DNA from: a virus
Length of the DNA: 63,605 nucleotides
Virus record (IMG/VR): IMGVR_UViG_3300030116_006045
Span: 1 to 63,605 of that record
Strand: one strand, 5' to 3'
The translations under genes were made by a program, and so were the position numbers. Below the pieces are notes generated by a model. That model saw only the letters and a program-made list of their open reading frames with translations. It searched no databases and was not told where the DNA came from. Within the stretch, counting starts at the first letter, position 1. Every line of letters starts with the position of its first letter. Below are positions 49,334-58,667 of this stretch, piece by piece.

Positions 49334-50883
49334 TGGAAGACCTTGATGAAATCAAAGAAAGGGCAAAAGTTCTCGCTGAGGCAACAGGTCGTTCAGAAGA
49401 AGACGTTCTTGCTGACCTTCTTGATGACGGTGTGCTTAACGAATCCAACAAAGAAAGCAAGGATCTGGTTTCCCAGCTCAAAGAAGCAGCTGCACTGATC
49501 ACTACCGTTCAGTCGATCAACAAGGAGGTTTCTGAAAACAAAGTGTTGAATGGTGGCGACAACAAAACAGAAGTCGCTATCGAAACCACACTTGAAGGCG
49601 ACATAGTAGATCGAGCTATCGAATCGGCACAGCGAAAAGCTGAGAATATAAAAAAACTGGTGGCGACTTTACTCCCTTTAGTGTTACTCGTCGGGGGCGG
49701 TGGTTCCCTCGAAATGTTCGGCGTAACCGACTTCGTAGGTTCAGAAGACGATGGTGAATACTACGACGATACTTATGTTGAGATTTGGGGCTGTACTGAT
49801 TGGAACGCAGATAATTATGATGAGTATGCAAACATGGATGATGGGTCTTGCTCTTACCCTGTTTATGGATGCACTAACGACGCTGCACCAAATTACAATT
49901 CCGATGCGACAGTAGATGATGGGTCGTGTGAACCTAACCCACCTCCACCTCGACCTGGCTGTACAGACCCCGAAGCTGATAACTACGATGAAGAAGCACA
50001 GCAAGATGATGGTTCGTGCGAATACCCTCCAGATCCAATACTAGGATGCACCGATTCTGAAGCTGACAATTATGACGATGAGGCCACAGAGGACGATGGA
50101 TCTTGCGAATACCCACCTGAACCCGTTTATGGCTGCACAGATGATTCAGCTAATAACTACAATCCTGAAGCAACCGAAGACGACGAATCGTGTGAATACG
50201 ACCCTGAACCTGAATGTGAGGTTGAAATCCATAATCACTACCGAGGACACGTAGCAGACGATGATGAACAGGATGCTATCTTAGTAGCCTTTAGAGTTCA
50301 TCCAATAGATTGTGAAGGGGAGACAATTGAAATTGATATTGATATGCACCCTCCAGGTGAAGATGATGAGGTGGACTACCATCACTACATAACTGTCAGT
50401 GGAGACAATGATACTGTCGTTTCTCATGTTTTTGATCACGTTGCTGTTGGAGTGTGGGTTCCCCGTATCACAGCGATAATTGATGATGAGCAATTAGAGC
50501 GCGTGTGGTTTTGGTCGATAGAGGTTGTAGAGCAAACGTGTGAGATTAACCTATATGGTATCAACATAGGCACTAACAACACATCTGCTGTCGTGTTTTA
50601 TGATCTTGATTGTGGCACAGAACAAAACGATCTCGATGGCTACAATGTGTCTGTACAGTTCCTTGTGTATGCTGTGAACTCAACCGATGACCCCATCGAG
50701 TATAACACCTCTTTACACTATATTGAAGGCTACGAAGATGACACACAGATGCTACGCCTAAGTAATTTTACTGATGGCAATACAACACACTATGATTTCT
50801 ATTGGTATGCCATATGGGAAGATGCAGATGGTGAGCAACAGTTCATCGAGCGGAAGTGGTTGAATAGGGAGCTATCCCCATGA
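49333..50883 (+). CDS. Membrane-anchored protein with five GCTD-DDGSC repeats (516 aa)
   Basis: Residues 1-108 are cytoplasmic-looking and helical, and 109-125 form a transmembrane segment (LVATLLPLVLLVGGGG). Outside come five repeats of about 23 residues (about 153-175, 179-200, 209-231, 238-260 and 267-289) with the pattern GCTDxxAxNYxxxAxxDDGSC. The Asp-rich loops suggest calcium binding, and the two Cys per repeat probably form disulfides. Beta-rich domains follow. Such repeats are common on surface proteins of marine microbes. The protein could be a virion spike or inserted in the host membrane. Confidence 0.7.
   Translation: MEDLDEIKERAKVLAEATGRSEEDVLADLLDDGVLNESNKESKDLVSQLKEAAALITTVQSINKEVSENKVLNGGDNKTEVAIETTLEGDIVDRAIESAQRKAENIKKLVATLLPLVLLVGGGGSLEMFGVTDFVGSEDDGEYYDDTYVEIWGCTDWNADNYDEYANMDDGSCSYPVYGCTNDAAPNYNSDATVDDGSCEPNPPPPRPGCTDPEADNYDEEAQQDDGSCEYPPDPILGCTDSEADNYDDEATEDDGSCEYPPEPVYGCTDDSANNYNPEATEDDESCEYDPEPECEVEIHNHYRGHVADDDEQDAILVAFRVHPIDCEGETIEIDIDMHPPGEDDEVDYHHYITVSGDNDTVVSHVFDHVAVGVWVPRITAIIDDEQLERVWFWSIEVVEQTCEINLYGINIGTNNTSAVVFYDLDCGTEQNDLDGYNVSVQFLVYAVNSTDDPIEYNTSLHYIEGYEDDTQMLRLSNFTDGNTTHYDFYWYAIWEDADGEQQFIERKWLNRELSP
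49789..50199 (+). repeat. Five-copy GCTD...DDGSCEY protein repeat
   Basis: The encoded units are separated by Pro-rich linkers (EYPPDPIL, EYPPEPVY). The third to fifth units are more alike than the first two, which suggests stepwise duplication. Confidence 0.8.
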
Positions 50884-51317
50884 GCCATTATCAGCTCATG
50901 AATGAATCCGAAATCAAAGACAAAGTTAGCTCGTTTCAATGCCCTGTCGATAAGGGCTACCCTCAGCTGGTAACACCACTAACTTACTATACTCGCGTAG
51001 ATGGTGACGAAGTTCTTGCTTACTCATCCTTTTCTGATCTGGGTTCGTTCTATTTTGTAGGCAACACCTACGTTTTACCAAAGAATAGAGGACAGGGTAT
51101 CTATGGGGATCTTCTTACCAATCGCAATAACCACTTGAACGATAAGCCCAAGATTACCATTGTTAATCCCATAGAGGGTACAGACATAGATATTCTGCAC
51201 AGGCAAGTCGCCAAGCAAGGAGGGGTCAAGATTAACCTATATATTCAAGTGGCGGATTTTATGTCGAAGGAGTTATACAAGGAGCTAAGTGATCTCCCCA
51301 TCTATTTTTATCGGTGA
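50880..51317 (+). CDS. GNAT-like N-acetyltransferase (145 aa)
   Basis: The GNAT acetyl-CoA loop is visible as VLPKNRGQGIYGDLL, after a strand FYFVGNTY. Such enzymes acetylate amines or proteins. In a virion operon it may modify a virion or host target. It overlaps the upstream stop (ATGA). Confidence 0.65.
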   Translation: MSHYQLMNESEIKDKVSSFQCPVDKGYPQLVTPLTYYTRVDGDEVLAYSSFSDLGSFYFVGNTYVLPKNRGQGIYGDLLTNRNNHLNDKPKITIVNPIEGTDIDILHRQVAKQGGVKINLYIQVADFMSKELYKELSDLPIYFYR

Positions 51318-51321
51318 TACT

Positions 51322-52410
51322 ATGCCAAATCCAAAACCAGGTGAAGAACGCGACGATTACATGCAACGCTGTATGCGTGATGGTAAGATGAACAAGCAAT
51401 TCCCTGACTCGAAACAACGCTATGCTGTGTGCGTCCGATATTATGATGAATCACCAGAGGCTTCGGAGGAAACAATGGACGCGACTGACTCATTGGGTAT
51501 TGACCCTAATCACGGATATGATTTGGATTACATACGCGAAGCTGAAGCTGACGAGCTTTGGGAATCTATTATTGAAGCATCACATGAAGGCTCAGTGGTT
51601 TTAGATGAGGCTACTGTTGAAGCCCTGCAATACGGACGACCAGGAAAGAATGATCCACGGAAGACACCAGCTAAACCAAGTGAACGTCGCAAGGGGTCTA
51701 AGAAAAACAAACCTGGGTCTGCTAAGAAACCTAACAAATCTATTCAAGTTTCAAAAGGAACAGAATCAAGGCTTCGCAAACTCATGACTGAACACAACGC
51801 GAAAGTCAAGAAGAAAGGTAAAGGATCTAGGGCAGGTATGGGCGCACTCAAGAGTGTGTTTCGTCGCGGTGCTGGTGCTTTCAGCCGTAGCCACGCCCCA
51901 GGCATGGGACGTACAGGTTGGGGAATCGCAAGAGTCAAGGCATTCCTATACCTTCTTCGTAATGGACGACCTTCCAACCCCAATTACAAGCAAGACAATG
52001 ACTTACTTCCTAAAGGACATCCGAGAGCAAAGAAAGCTAACGTAGATGAAGACGAGGAAGTGTCTGACTTTGTTATTCTGTCAGCATCTGCTGTATATCA
52101 AGGTAGAAAGGTCACACTAAATAAACCATTTAGAACTCCTAAAGGTCCGAAGAAGTTTTCTGTTTATGTTAAGAATGAAAAGGGTAATGTCGTAAAGGTG
52201 AACTTTGGTGATCCCAACATGGAAATAAAACGTGATGACCCCGCAAGACGCAAATCATTTCGAGCAAGACACAATTGCGATAACCCTGGCCCAAAGACAA
52301 AAGCTCGTTACTGGAGCTGTAAAATGTGGGAACGATCTAAAAGTGTAAAGGACTACACAAGTTCTGAGGATCTGGAGAATCAAATCGCAGAACTTCTTTC
52401 AGAAGATTGA
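51322..52410 (+). CDS. Multi-domain virion-associated protein (362 aa)
   Basis: ATG 51322 follows the previous stop by four bases. The N-terminal part (KPGEERDDYMQRCMRDGKM ... KQRYAVCVRYY) is a Cys-containing module often next to phage protease genes. The middle is very basic, then GAGAFSRSHAPGMGRTGWG and FLYLLRNGRP. The end carries KSFRARHNCDNPGPKTKARYW. These modules recur on phage structural proteins of unknown function. It lies before the protease, suggesting a prohead role. Confidence 0.55.
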   Translation: MPNPKPGEERDDYMQRCMRDGKMNKQFPDSKQRYAVCVRYYDESPEASEETMDATDSLGIDPNHGYDLDYIREAEADELWESIIEASHEGSVVLDEATVEALQYGRPGKNDPRKTPAKPSERRKGSKKNKPGSAKKPNKSIQVSKGTESRLRKLMTEHNAKVKKKGKGSRAGMGALKSVFRRGAGAFSRSHAPGMGRTGWGIARVKAFLYLLRNGRPSNPNYKQDNDLLPKGHPRAKKANVDEDEEVSDFVILSASAVYQGRKVTLNKPFRTPKGPKKFSVYVKNEKGNVVKVNFGDPNMEIKRDDPARRKSFRARHNCDNPGPKTKARYWSCKMWERSKSVKDYTSSEDLENQIAELLSED

Positions 52411-52437
52411 TGAATCAGATGGTGGCTGACACCGTTC

Positions 52438-53892
52438 ATGTCCGATGACTGTGACTGTGGTTGTGCTGATTGTGATGATAATGTCATAGCAGAAGAAATG
52501 GGTAAAGACATCTTTGATAATCCAGGCGAGGCTATGCGTCGTTCTAAGGAATTAGGATGCGATAAGGTTCACACCATGCGTCGTGACGGACAGACACTTT
52601 TCATGCCTTGTGGCACTCATGATGAATATGATAGAAAAATGTCTGAAGAAGCTGGTTATCATGATGATGATGAAGACGAGGACAAAAAGAAAGCTGAAGA
52701 TGATGATGAAGAGGAATACGACGCATCAGCTAACTGTGAGTCCGGTTATTGTCCTCCTGGTTTTGAGTTTGTAGCTGGAGAATGTATTACTGTAACGTGC
52801 GATCTGGATATTCAAAGTGTTGAGGTTATAGCCGAGGCAAACACAGGTATCAATGTAATCCGAATATCTGGTGTAGCGTTCACAAATGGCTACAATAAGA
52901 ATGGGTGGCGTCTTACTAAAGAAGCTGCAGAAAACACTGTTGAACAAATGGTCGGAGCCGATCTTACTCTAAATCACCCTAAGCAAAAGGGTGTTGGCTT
53001 TTCTCGAAACATGGATGGTGGAGTCGATGAAGCCGTTGTTGGTATTGTTACAGAAGCCAAGATGAACTATGGTGATGAAGACGACGAGAAATACTCTGTT
53101 CGATTCAAGGGTGAGGTGTATAGAGAGGAATTGTTCGCAGCTCTTGAGTCCGGCTTATGGCTTCGTGAGGGCTATGGTGTGTCTATCGGTGGTACTGGAA
53201 TACCTACCGCTACCGAGGAAGATGAGAAGGGTCGAAGGCGCATGACTTTTGGTGGAGATTTTAGCTTTGATCACCTCGCAATCGTTCACAAACCCGCATA
53301 CGCAGACGCTAAGATAGACAAAGTGGAGAAGGTTGAGCTGGAAATGCCCTCAGCCTCCACCTTGATATATCAAACGGGTGATGGCTCAATTCAACCAAAG
53401 GGTGAAGAGAACATGAGTGACGAAATCGAAATGGTCGAAGCATCGGAAGCATCTGATGATCTGGCCGCTATTCAAGAACAATTGGTATTAGCCAATGCAC
53501 GAATCGCTGAGTTTGAAGCTCAGGCTATGGAAGCTGCTGAATCAGAGCGTGTTGCTCTTGTTGAGAAGGCAAGCGAGCTTGGTCTTTCCGGTCACGACGA
53601 CTTTACCACTGAAATGTTAGAGCGCGTGATCTCATCCTGGGAAGCATCCCGACCTGAGCCACGCGAAATGGCTCCGGCTACTCCAGCAGCTCCTGAAGCT
53701 GTTATCGAAGCGAGTGAAGAGGTTCCTGAGAACCGCTCAGTCGTTGCTAACTACCTGAATGGGGAACTTGTTGAGTCCTCACAGGATCTTTACAGTCGCG
53801 CATGGAACGCTTGGGCTTCCGCCTGGAATGGAACTATTTCCGGTGGAGATGAACGCGCTCCAATGTTCGATGAAATCAAGGAAAAGGTGTGA
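52438..53892 (+). CDS. Prohead protease fused to scaffold (484 aa)
   Basis: Residues 1-120 are Cys- and Asp/Glu-rich. The protease part (about 130-290) has a His in TLNHPKQK (H180), GYGVSIGG with a likely nucleophile S249, and FSFDHLAIVHKPAY, the pattern of HK97-type prohead proteases. The C-terminal 160 residues are an acidic coiled coil, suited to a scaffold that is digested during maturation. It precedes the decoration and capsid genes, the usual order. Confidence 0.75.
   Translation: MSDDCDCGCADCDDNVIAEEMGKDIFDNPGEAMRRSKELGCDKVHTMRRDGQTLFMPCGTHDEYDRKMSEEAGYHDDDEDEDKKKAEDDDEEEYDASANCESGYCPPGFEFVAGECITVTCDLDIQSVEVIAEANTGINVIRISGVAFTNGYNKNGWRLTKEAAENTVEQMVGADLTLNHPKQKGVGFSRNMDGGVDEAVVGIVTEAKMNYGDEDDEKYSVRFKGEVYREELFAALESGLWLREGYGVSIGGTGIPTATEEDEKGRRRMTFGGDFSFDHLAIVHKPAYADAKIDKVEKVELEMPSASTLIYQTGDGSIQPKGEENMSDEIEMVEASEASDDLAAIQEQLVLANARIAEFEAQAMEAAESERVALVEKASELGLSGHDDFTTEMLERVISSWEASRPEPREMAPATPAAPEAVIEASEEVPENRSVVANYLNGELVESSQDLYSRAWNAWASAWNGTISGGDERAPMFDEIKEKV
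53413..53892 (+). CDS. Possible nested scaffold protein from an internal start (159 aa)
   Basis: In the same frame as the protease, ATG 53413 is preceded by GGGTGA seven bases away. The product would be only the acidic coiled-coil part (MSDEIEMVEASEA...). A lambda-type nested scaffold arrangement is likely but needs proof. Confidence 0.4.
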   Translation: MSDEIEMVEASEASDDLAAIQEQLVLANARIAEFEAQAMEAAESERVALVEKASELGLSGHDDFTTEMLERVISSWEASRPEPREMAPATPAAPEAVIEASEEVPENRSVVANYLNGELVESSQDLYSRAWNAWASAWNGTISGGDERAPMFDEIKEKV

Positions 53893-53897
53893 TTAAA

Positions 53898-54305
53898 ATG
53901 ACATACGGTGCATCAGACGCAAGAACTTACACAGTGAAAGACGGGGTTTATCCAAAGAAGGGTAGCCTACTAACTATTCAGACCAGCGATGGTAAGGTAG
54001 ATCTCACTACCGCTACCGAGGTATGCCACCTCATAGCTGTTGATGAGTCCTCCAGGGACGCAGACGGCACTCTTGTAGCGGCAAGCGCGACTGTAACAGC
54101 AGTCCCTGTCGGTGGAGTAGCATTCGTACTCATGACAAATGGGCAGACGCTCACAGCTGGCGACGAAATCTTCGTCGGTGCTGATGGTTTGGGAACTGTC
54201 ACAGCTGGTTCAAGCAAGAAGCTCGGTATCAATCTCGGTCCAGCAGCTACCACAGCAACAGGAGTTGTTTATCCGGTAAATACTAATGGAGCGGAACAGA
54301 TCTGA
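53898..54305 (+). CDS. Head decoration-like protein (135 aa)
   Basis: ATG 53898 has GGTGA five bases before it. It is Gly/Ala/Thr/Val-rich and beta-type (GKVDLTTATEVCHLIAVDES ... GTVTAGSSKKLGINLG), of the size and place of capsid decoration proteins between protease and capsid genes. Confidence 0.65.
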   Translation: MTYGASDARTYTVKDGVYPKKGSLLTIQTSDGKVDLTTATEVCHLIAVDESSRDADGTLVAASATVTAVPVGGVAFVLMTNGQTLTAGDEIFVGADGLGTVTAGSSKKLGINLGPAATTATGVVYPVNTNGAEQI

Positions 54306-54340
54306 GGATTTGGAGAATAAAAAATAGGAAGTGATTAAAA

Positions 54341-55252
54341 ATGACGAACTTGAACTTGAAACAGATCTTGAACATCGAAGCAGCTGACGGACCTTTTGGT
54401 AAGGAAGATGCTGTCCTACAACAGACCCTCCGTGATTTCATCCAGCTACAATCTGATGTGATCTCCGTAGGAACAAAGGTTGTTGGAACCCGAACGGTTC
54501 CCTGGATGACCTACAAATACTACACTGGAGCTTCTGGAAGCTTTACTTTCCCAATCGACGAGAACGCAGTCGTAGATGCTACTCACATCGGAACCGAGAA
54601 CTACACGGTTGCTTTGGAGAAGGGTCAGGGACGCACTGTGTTCCTCGACTCCGTTCGCCTACGTGGTGAAACTTTCGAGACATTGGATCGTCAGCAGCTT
54701 GCTATCGTCCGTCGCCGAGCTGAGGTTATCGACAACCACATTCTAAGCAAGCTTCACGGTGGAGCTGGTCAGACAAAGGCTGCAACAGCTGTTTTCAATA
54801 ACGCTTCCGCAGATCCTGAGCAAGACATTCTTGATGCTATGGATCAGATTTTCGACAATGGCCGTGTAACTGGTGATGAGGCATTGGCTCTTATCCTACC
54901 GGCTAACACTCGCTCGATTCTTCTAAACACCAGCTTGTATGGAAACGTCATTGAATCTCTACAAGAACACCTGGGCCGTATCGCAAACTTGAGTATCTAC
55001 TACTCGCGTGATCATGGTTCAAGTTCCGCTCTTGGAACCGACGCTGTTCTTTTGATTCCTGGTGCTGAAACCGCTGAGTTCTTCACCTACAACGGACCTG
55101 GCTACATGGAGACAGAAGTAACTCGAATGGAAGGCGTTGGCTACTCATACCTACTAACCTCCTACATGGGAACTGTGATCCACGAACACCAAGACGGTGC
55201 ATCCTCCGGCACAAGCAACAGAATCTGCAAGATTACAGGCGTTATCTCCTGA
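54341..55252 (+). CDS. Major capsid protein, HK97-fold
   Basis: At 303 residues it is the right size, and follows the protease and decoration genes. The pattern includes an N-terminal helix, the E-loop region (GASGSFTFPIDENAVVD), a long spine-like helix (DRQQLAIVRRRAEVIDNHIL) and a P/A-domain segment with GDEALALILPANTRSIL. The ribosome binding site is GGAAGTGA. It forms the icosahedral head shell. Confidence 0.8.
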   Translation: MTNLNLKQILNIEAADGPFGKEDAVLQQTLRDFIQLQSDVISVGTKVVGTRTVPWMTYKYYTGASGSFTFPIDENAVVDATHIGTENYTVALEKGQGRTVFLDSVRLRGETFETLDRQQLAIVRRRAEVIDNHILSKLHGGAGQTKAATAVFNNASADPEQDILDAMDQIFDNGRVTGDEALALILPANTRSILLNTSLYGNVIESLQEHLGRIANLSIYYSRDHGSSSALGTDAVLLIPGAETAEFFTYNGPGYMETEVTRMEGVGYSYLLTSYMGTVIHEHQDGASSGTSNRICKITGVIS

Positions 55253-55269
55253 TTAGGAGATGGCATCTC

Positions 55270-55485
55270 ATGAGCTGGCTTGAGCGTGTTTATGCCCAGG
55301 AAGGGCTGCAATACGTTGCTGTCCCAGATCCTGAACCTTCTATGGATTATTCGGGTCTAAAGGTAGCTGAACTACGTGATTTATTAGAAGCTCAAGGGCT
55401 TCCTACTAACGGTCGAAAGGCCGATTTGATTGCTCGTCTTGAAGAGAATAGTGAAGTGAGTACAGATGGCGAAGAAGAAGAGTAA
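55270..55485 (+). CDS. SAP-domain-like protein (71 aa)
   Basis: The C-terminal half matches a SAP motif (LKVAELRDLLEAQGLPTNGR...DLIARLEE), a small helical DNA/RNA-binding fold, and the tail is acidic. It may contact DNA in the head or regulate late gene use. Overlaps the next gene by 20 bases. Confidence 0.7.
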   Translation: MSWLERVYAQEGLQYVAVPDPEPSMDYSGLKVAELRDLLEAQGLPTNGRKADLIARLEENSEVSTDGEEEE

Positions 55486-55819
55486 AGCGAAGATTGTTAG
55501 AGAATTACACGATGCAGGTATTCCTGTGGACGCTGATCTCACGATAGCCGATCTTGAACATCGACTCAATCATTGGAAAGGCCCGAAGGGTTGGGTTTTA
55601 CGGCGATTCCGTCCTATTCCTAATAACTACACGCACCCAGCTATGATGCTCAACATCAACGAAACAACATGGGTTCCAGATTCTGACTTCGCCGAGATTA
55701 TTGTTTCATCACAAAAAGTTATGATAGTCGGTAGATGCAACACACCGCCTGAAGGTGTGCGTGTGTTAGACGTACCAAAACATCTCGACTTCTATGGTAG
55801 CCCAGGAGAGGAAGAATAA
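55466..55819 (+). CDS. Head-associated hypothetical protein (117 aa)
   Basis: A basic N-terminus (AKKKSKAKIVRELHDAG) that again resembles a SAP-like helix-loop-helix (ADLTIADLEHRLNHWKG), then a beta-rich domain. It is placed where head completion proteins occur. Function inferred only from position. Confidence 0.55.
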   Translation: MAKKKSKAKIVRELHDAGIPVDADLTIADLEHRLNHWKGPKGWVLRRFRPIPNNYTHPAMMLNINETTWVPDSDFAEIIVSSQKVMIVGRCNTPPEGVRVLDVPKHLDFYGSPGEEE

Positions 55820-56205
55820 TGGCTGTTACCACAACACAGATTCGTGATTTACTTAACAGACCTACGGGACTTGTTGAAGGAACAATCACAGAATACATCA
55901 ACATGAGGGATCGTGAAGCTACTAAGATAGCAAGAACTAGCTCATACAACATAGGAACGGATCACCAAGTCACTACGGATCTAAAAGAAGATTTCATCAA
56001 GGCTGCTGTATGCGTCGATTGTCTTATCGTATTGATTGATACTCTCCCATCGGATCTGGAGCCAAATCAACGCACTGTCAGTGATACACGGTTTCGAGAA
56101 CAATTGAACGCATTCAAAGAGCGCATGGCTACTGCCCGACAGAACATAGCAGAACCTAACGCAGCTGCCTTCGCTACGGATTCAACAGCGACCAGGCAGG
56201 AGTAA
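55819..56205 (+). CDS. Head-tail connector-like protein (128 aa)
   Basis: It is helical (TQIRDLLNRPTG ... EDFIKAAVCVDCLIVLIDTL), of the size of gp6-type connector proteins and in the right position after the capsid gene. The tail is Ala/Thr-rich. No decisive motif. Confidence 0.5.
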   Translation: MAVTTTQIRDLLNRPTGLVEGTITEYINMRDREATKIARTSSYNIGTDHQVTTDLKEDFIKAAVCVDCLIVLIDTLPSDLEPNQRTVSDTRFREQLNAFKERMATARQNIAEPNAAAFATDSTATRQE

Positions 56206-56207
56206 GC

Positions 56208-58124
56208 ATGACTGATTTTTATTGGGTAGCTACCGGCACTACCGCTACTGACGCAGCAGCGGCTGGTGGGTGGAGTACAAGCTCAGGAGGTTCAGCACAG
56301 TCGTCTTGGCCTGGCTCAAGCCCTACAACCACAGATAATTTTTATTTCGATGCTAATTCAAACGCCCCTTGTATATGGGGCATCGCTTCTGTGGAATCCA
56401 TAGTATGTAGCCTTACATCTCTTTTCACAGCTGGTATTCAGCTTAAAGGAAATGTGGCCCTAAAAGGATTACAATTGAACACACCTCTTACTCTCAACAG
56501 TGGAACCGCGTCTTCAACACTCACATTCAGCAGTCCTTTGAGTGGCTTTCGAGATTCAGCATCAAAGGATAGATTTGTTTTGAATGGTCAGAAGGCTAAC
56601 GTCACAGGAGACATTACTTACAAGTTTCAAGGAAACGTGTACTTAGATGACGGCCCATATCAAAAGATAGATCTCAATAGTGGTATCTTACTACCTGGTT
56701 ACAATGTTCCTACAAGCACTGTTCATGACAATGCTGATGACGGCTTTGCTCATGTTAAGGGGGCATTCATAACATCAGGTGGAACAGTGTCCAGATCCAC
56801 AGTAGTTCCTAACCGAGCTTTAGATTCAGCTAAGAAGTTCAAGATCGATACTACCACATTCACTTATGCACATACCAGCTTTGATGCTATGCTGTCCCAA
56901 TGGTGGTTTAGAGGTATTACTTTGCCTGTGTCCGGCTCTACGACATATGGTGGTGGTTCTCCAGCTTTCCAAGCTAAACACCACTCGATTGTAATCTTCG
57001 CAAGCTCGGCTGGTGATAAAGTAACAATTACATCGGGTCTTACTCTCGACTGTTATGATCTGGAGATTCGTGCTGGTGCTAGATTAGTCAGCTCATCAAA
57101 CGGAGATCCCGTAACAATCCGCACACAAAAGCTTCCCACGATTAACGGTGGCTGGTCTTTCGAGCCGGTAGCATCGTTTGAGTTCGTATCTCCCAGGAAC
57201 AACCCTGTCCTTCCTATCGTTCGTGGCGGAACAGGACTGAAGACCATAGGAACAGCTGGGCAGGTATTGAAAGTCAATAGCAGTGCTAACGCTCTTGAAT
57301 ATGGAGCTGTCTCCGGTGGATCTGGAACAGTAACAAGTGTTGCTACCTCAGCCCCAATCACAGGAGGAACAATTACAGCAACAGGTACAATCGGTATCAG
57401 CGCGGCAACGACAAGTGCCGCTGGATCTATGTCTTCGGCTGATAAGACCAAGTTAGACGGTATCGAAGCCTCGGCTGACGTTACCGATGCAACAAACGTG
57501 GCGGCGGCAGGAGCGTTAATGGATTCAGAGCTTACAGATTTAGCTGGCGTCAAAGGTGTAACAATATCTACGCTTCAAGTAAAGCCAAGTGAGGGTGCAT
57601 TCGCAAATGGAGACAAAACTAAACTCGATGGAATAGCTGCTAACGCTACTGCATACGCTGATGCTAACGCACAACAAGCATCTCTTGGTGTGGCACTAAC
57701 AACAGTGACGCTTGGCACAACCGTTAGCGGTTTTACTTCGGGTGCATACACAATCGCACCCTTGAACAACGTCGTGAAAGACGTAACAAGTGCGTGGGAT
57801 GGCTCAGGATATTACTTTACTGCACCCGCCGATGGGATCTATCATGTTACTTTCAATGCCTCTATACAAGGACTTACCACCTTATCACACGTTGCTATCA
57901 CTAGATTATACAAAGACACAGGCAGCGGATTTAACTTCATAGCATCTGGAAGCACCGCCAGACAAAGTGGTGCTGTGGCAGTAGGAAATGTAACTTTAGC
58001 CCTAAATACTGGTGATAAGTTAGCACTATATGTTTATCATGATGGGGGTTCCAGTAAGAATCTTCTTGGTGATAACATAGCACCAAATTACACAATGATG
58101 TCTATTAGGATGGTGGGTCTATGA
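56208..58124 (+). CDS. Tail fibre / adhesin with C1q-like head (638 aa)
   Basis: The N-terminus is beta-rich with repeats; the middle has VRGGTGLKTIGTAGQVL and SSADKTKLDGIEASADVTDA, a sequence type common to many phage tail fibres. The C-terminal 140 residues have the strand pattern of a C1q/TNF-like jelly roll (GYYFTAPADGIYHVTFNASI). It probably binds the host surface. It lies among connector genes, which is unusual for a fibre. Confidence 0.75.
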   Translation: MTDFYWVATGTTATDAAAAGGWSTSSGGSAQSSWPGSSPTTTDNFYFDANSNAPCIWGIASVESIVCSLTSLFTAGIQLKGNVALKGLQLNTPLTLNSGTASSTLTFSSPLSGFRDSASKDRFVLNGQKANVTGDITYKFQGNVYLDDGPYQKIDLNSGILLPGYNVPTSTVHDNADDGFAHVKGAFITSGGTVSRSTVVPNRALDSAKKFKIDTTTFTYAHTSFDAMLSQWWFRGITLPVSGSTTYGGGSPAFQAKHHSIVIFASSAGDKVTITSGLTLDCYDLEIRAGARLVSSSNGDPVTIRTQKLPTINGGWSFEPVASFEFVSPRNNPVLPIVRGGTGLKTIGTAGQVLKVNSSANALEYGAVSGGSGTVTSVATSAPITGGTITATGTIGISAATTSAAGSMSSADKTKLDGIEASADVTDATNVAAAGALMDSELTDLAGVKGVTISTLQVKPSEGAFANGDKTKLDGIAANATAYADANAQQASLGVALTTVTLGTTVSGFTSGAYTIAPLNNVVKDVTSAWDGSGYYFTAPADGIYHVTFNASIQGLTTLSHVAITRLYKDTGSGFNFIASGSTARQSGAVAVGNVTLALNTGDKLALYVYHDGGSSKNLLGDNIAPNYTMMSIRMVGL

Positions 58125-58294
58125 CGAAAACATTAGAACAAGTATTGTTAGAAAACTATCCTAATTACATACCTTACTTTCATGGCTGTGTTCAAGATGA
58201 TGGCGACGGTCCTTACTTTCGCAGGGACATATGGCCGAGTGAGCTTGGAACAGCACCAACAGACGCACAATTAACGGAGTGGATGAATGAATGA
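58121..58294 (+). CDS. Small fibre-associated protein (57 aa)
   Basis: Coupled to the fibre by ATGA. It reads YFRRDIWPSELG then ALTDAQLTEWMN-like ending, a pattern common in small proteins next to phage fibre genes, possibly an assembly chaperone. Confidence 0.55.
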   Translation: MTKTLEQVLLENYPNYIPYFHGCVQDDGDGPYFRRDIWPSELGTAPTDAQLTEWMNE

Positions 58295-58467
58295 GTAAAA
58301 GAGTAGGAAAGATCGTGTACACCCCACCTGAAAGGTGCTTAAATCACGTGATCATAGAAGAGACACCGCATGGCTACAAAATCTATCAACGGGGTCAAGA
58401 TAGACCTTTCAAGGTGCTACCTTTAAGCGTGGTAAAGAGCGTGGATTACAATGAGGGAGAGCGTTAG
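58291..58467 (+). CDS. Small basic hypothetical protein (58 aa)
   Basis: ATG overlaps the previous stop. It is beta-rich (VIIEETPHGYKIYQRGQ) and basic. No family recognised; probably a minor virion or fibre-related protein. Confidence 0.5.
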   Translation: MSKRVGKIVYTPPERCLNHVIIEETPHGYKIYQRGQDRPFKVLPLSVVKSVDYNEGER

Positions 58468-58469
58468 TC

Positions 58470-58667
58470 ATGGACATCGAGCTTTGGTTAGTAGCTGTTT
58501 TAGCTGGTGTTGCTTTCGGACTTTGGGGTTGGGAGAGATGGAAGGCTATTACCGCAGATGGTAAGATCACTCTCGATGAAATCGTCGCCGCCGTAAGGGA
58601 GGCCGCTCCAATGGCGCAAGACGTCAAGGAGAAGGTCGAAGATGCGGTGGACGGTGAGGAAGAGTGA
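58470..58667 (+). CDS. Small membrane-anchored protein (65 aa)
   Basis: An N-terminal hydrophobic helix (LWLVAVLAGVAFGLWGW) is followed by an acidic helix. It may sit in the membrane as a holin-like or virion-associated peptide. The stop overlaps the next GTG. Confidence 0.55.
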   Translation: MDIELWLVAVLAGVAFGLWGWERWKAITADGKITLDEIVAAVREAAPMAQDVKEKVEDAVDGEEE

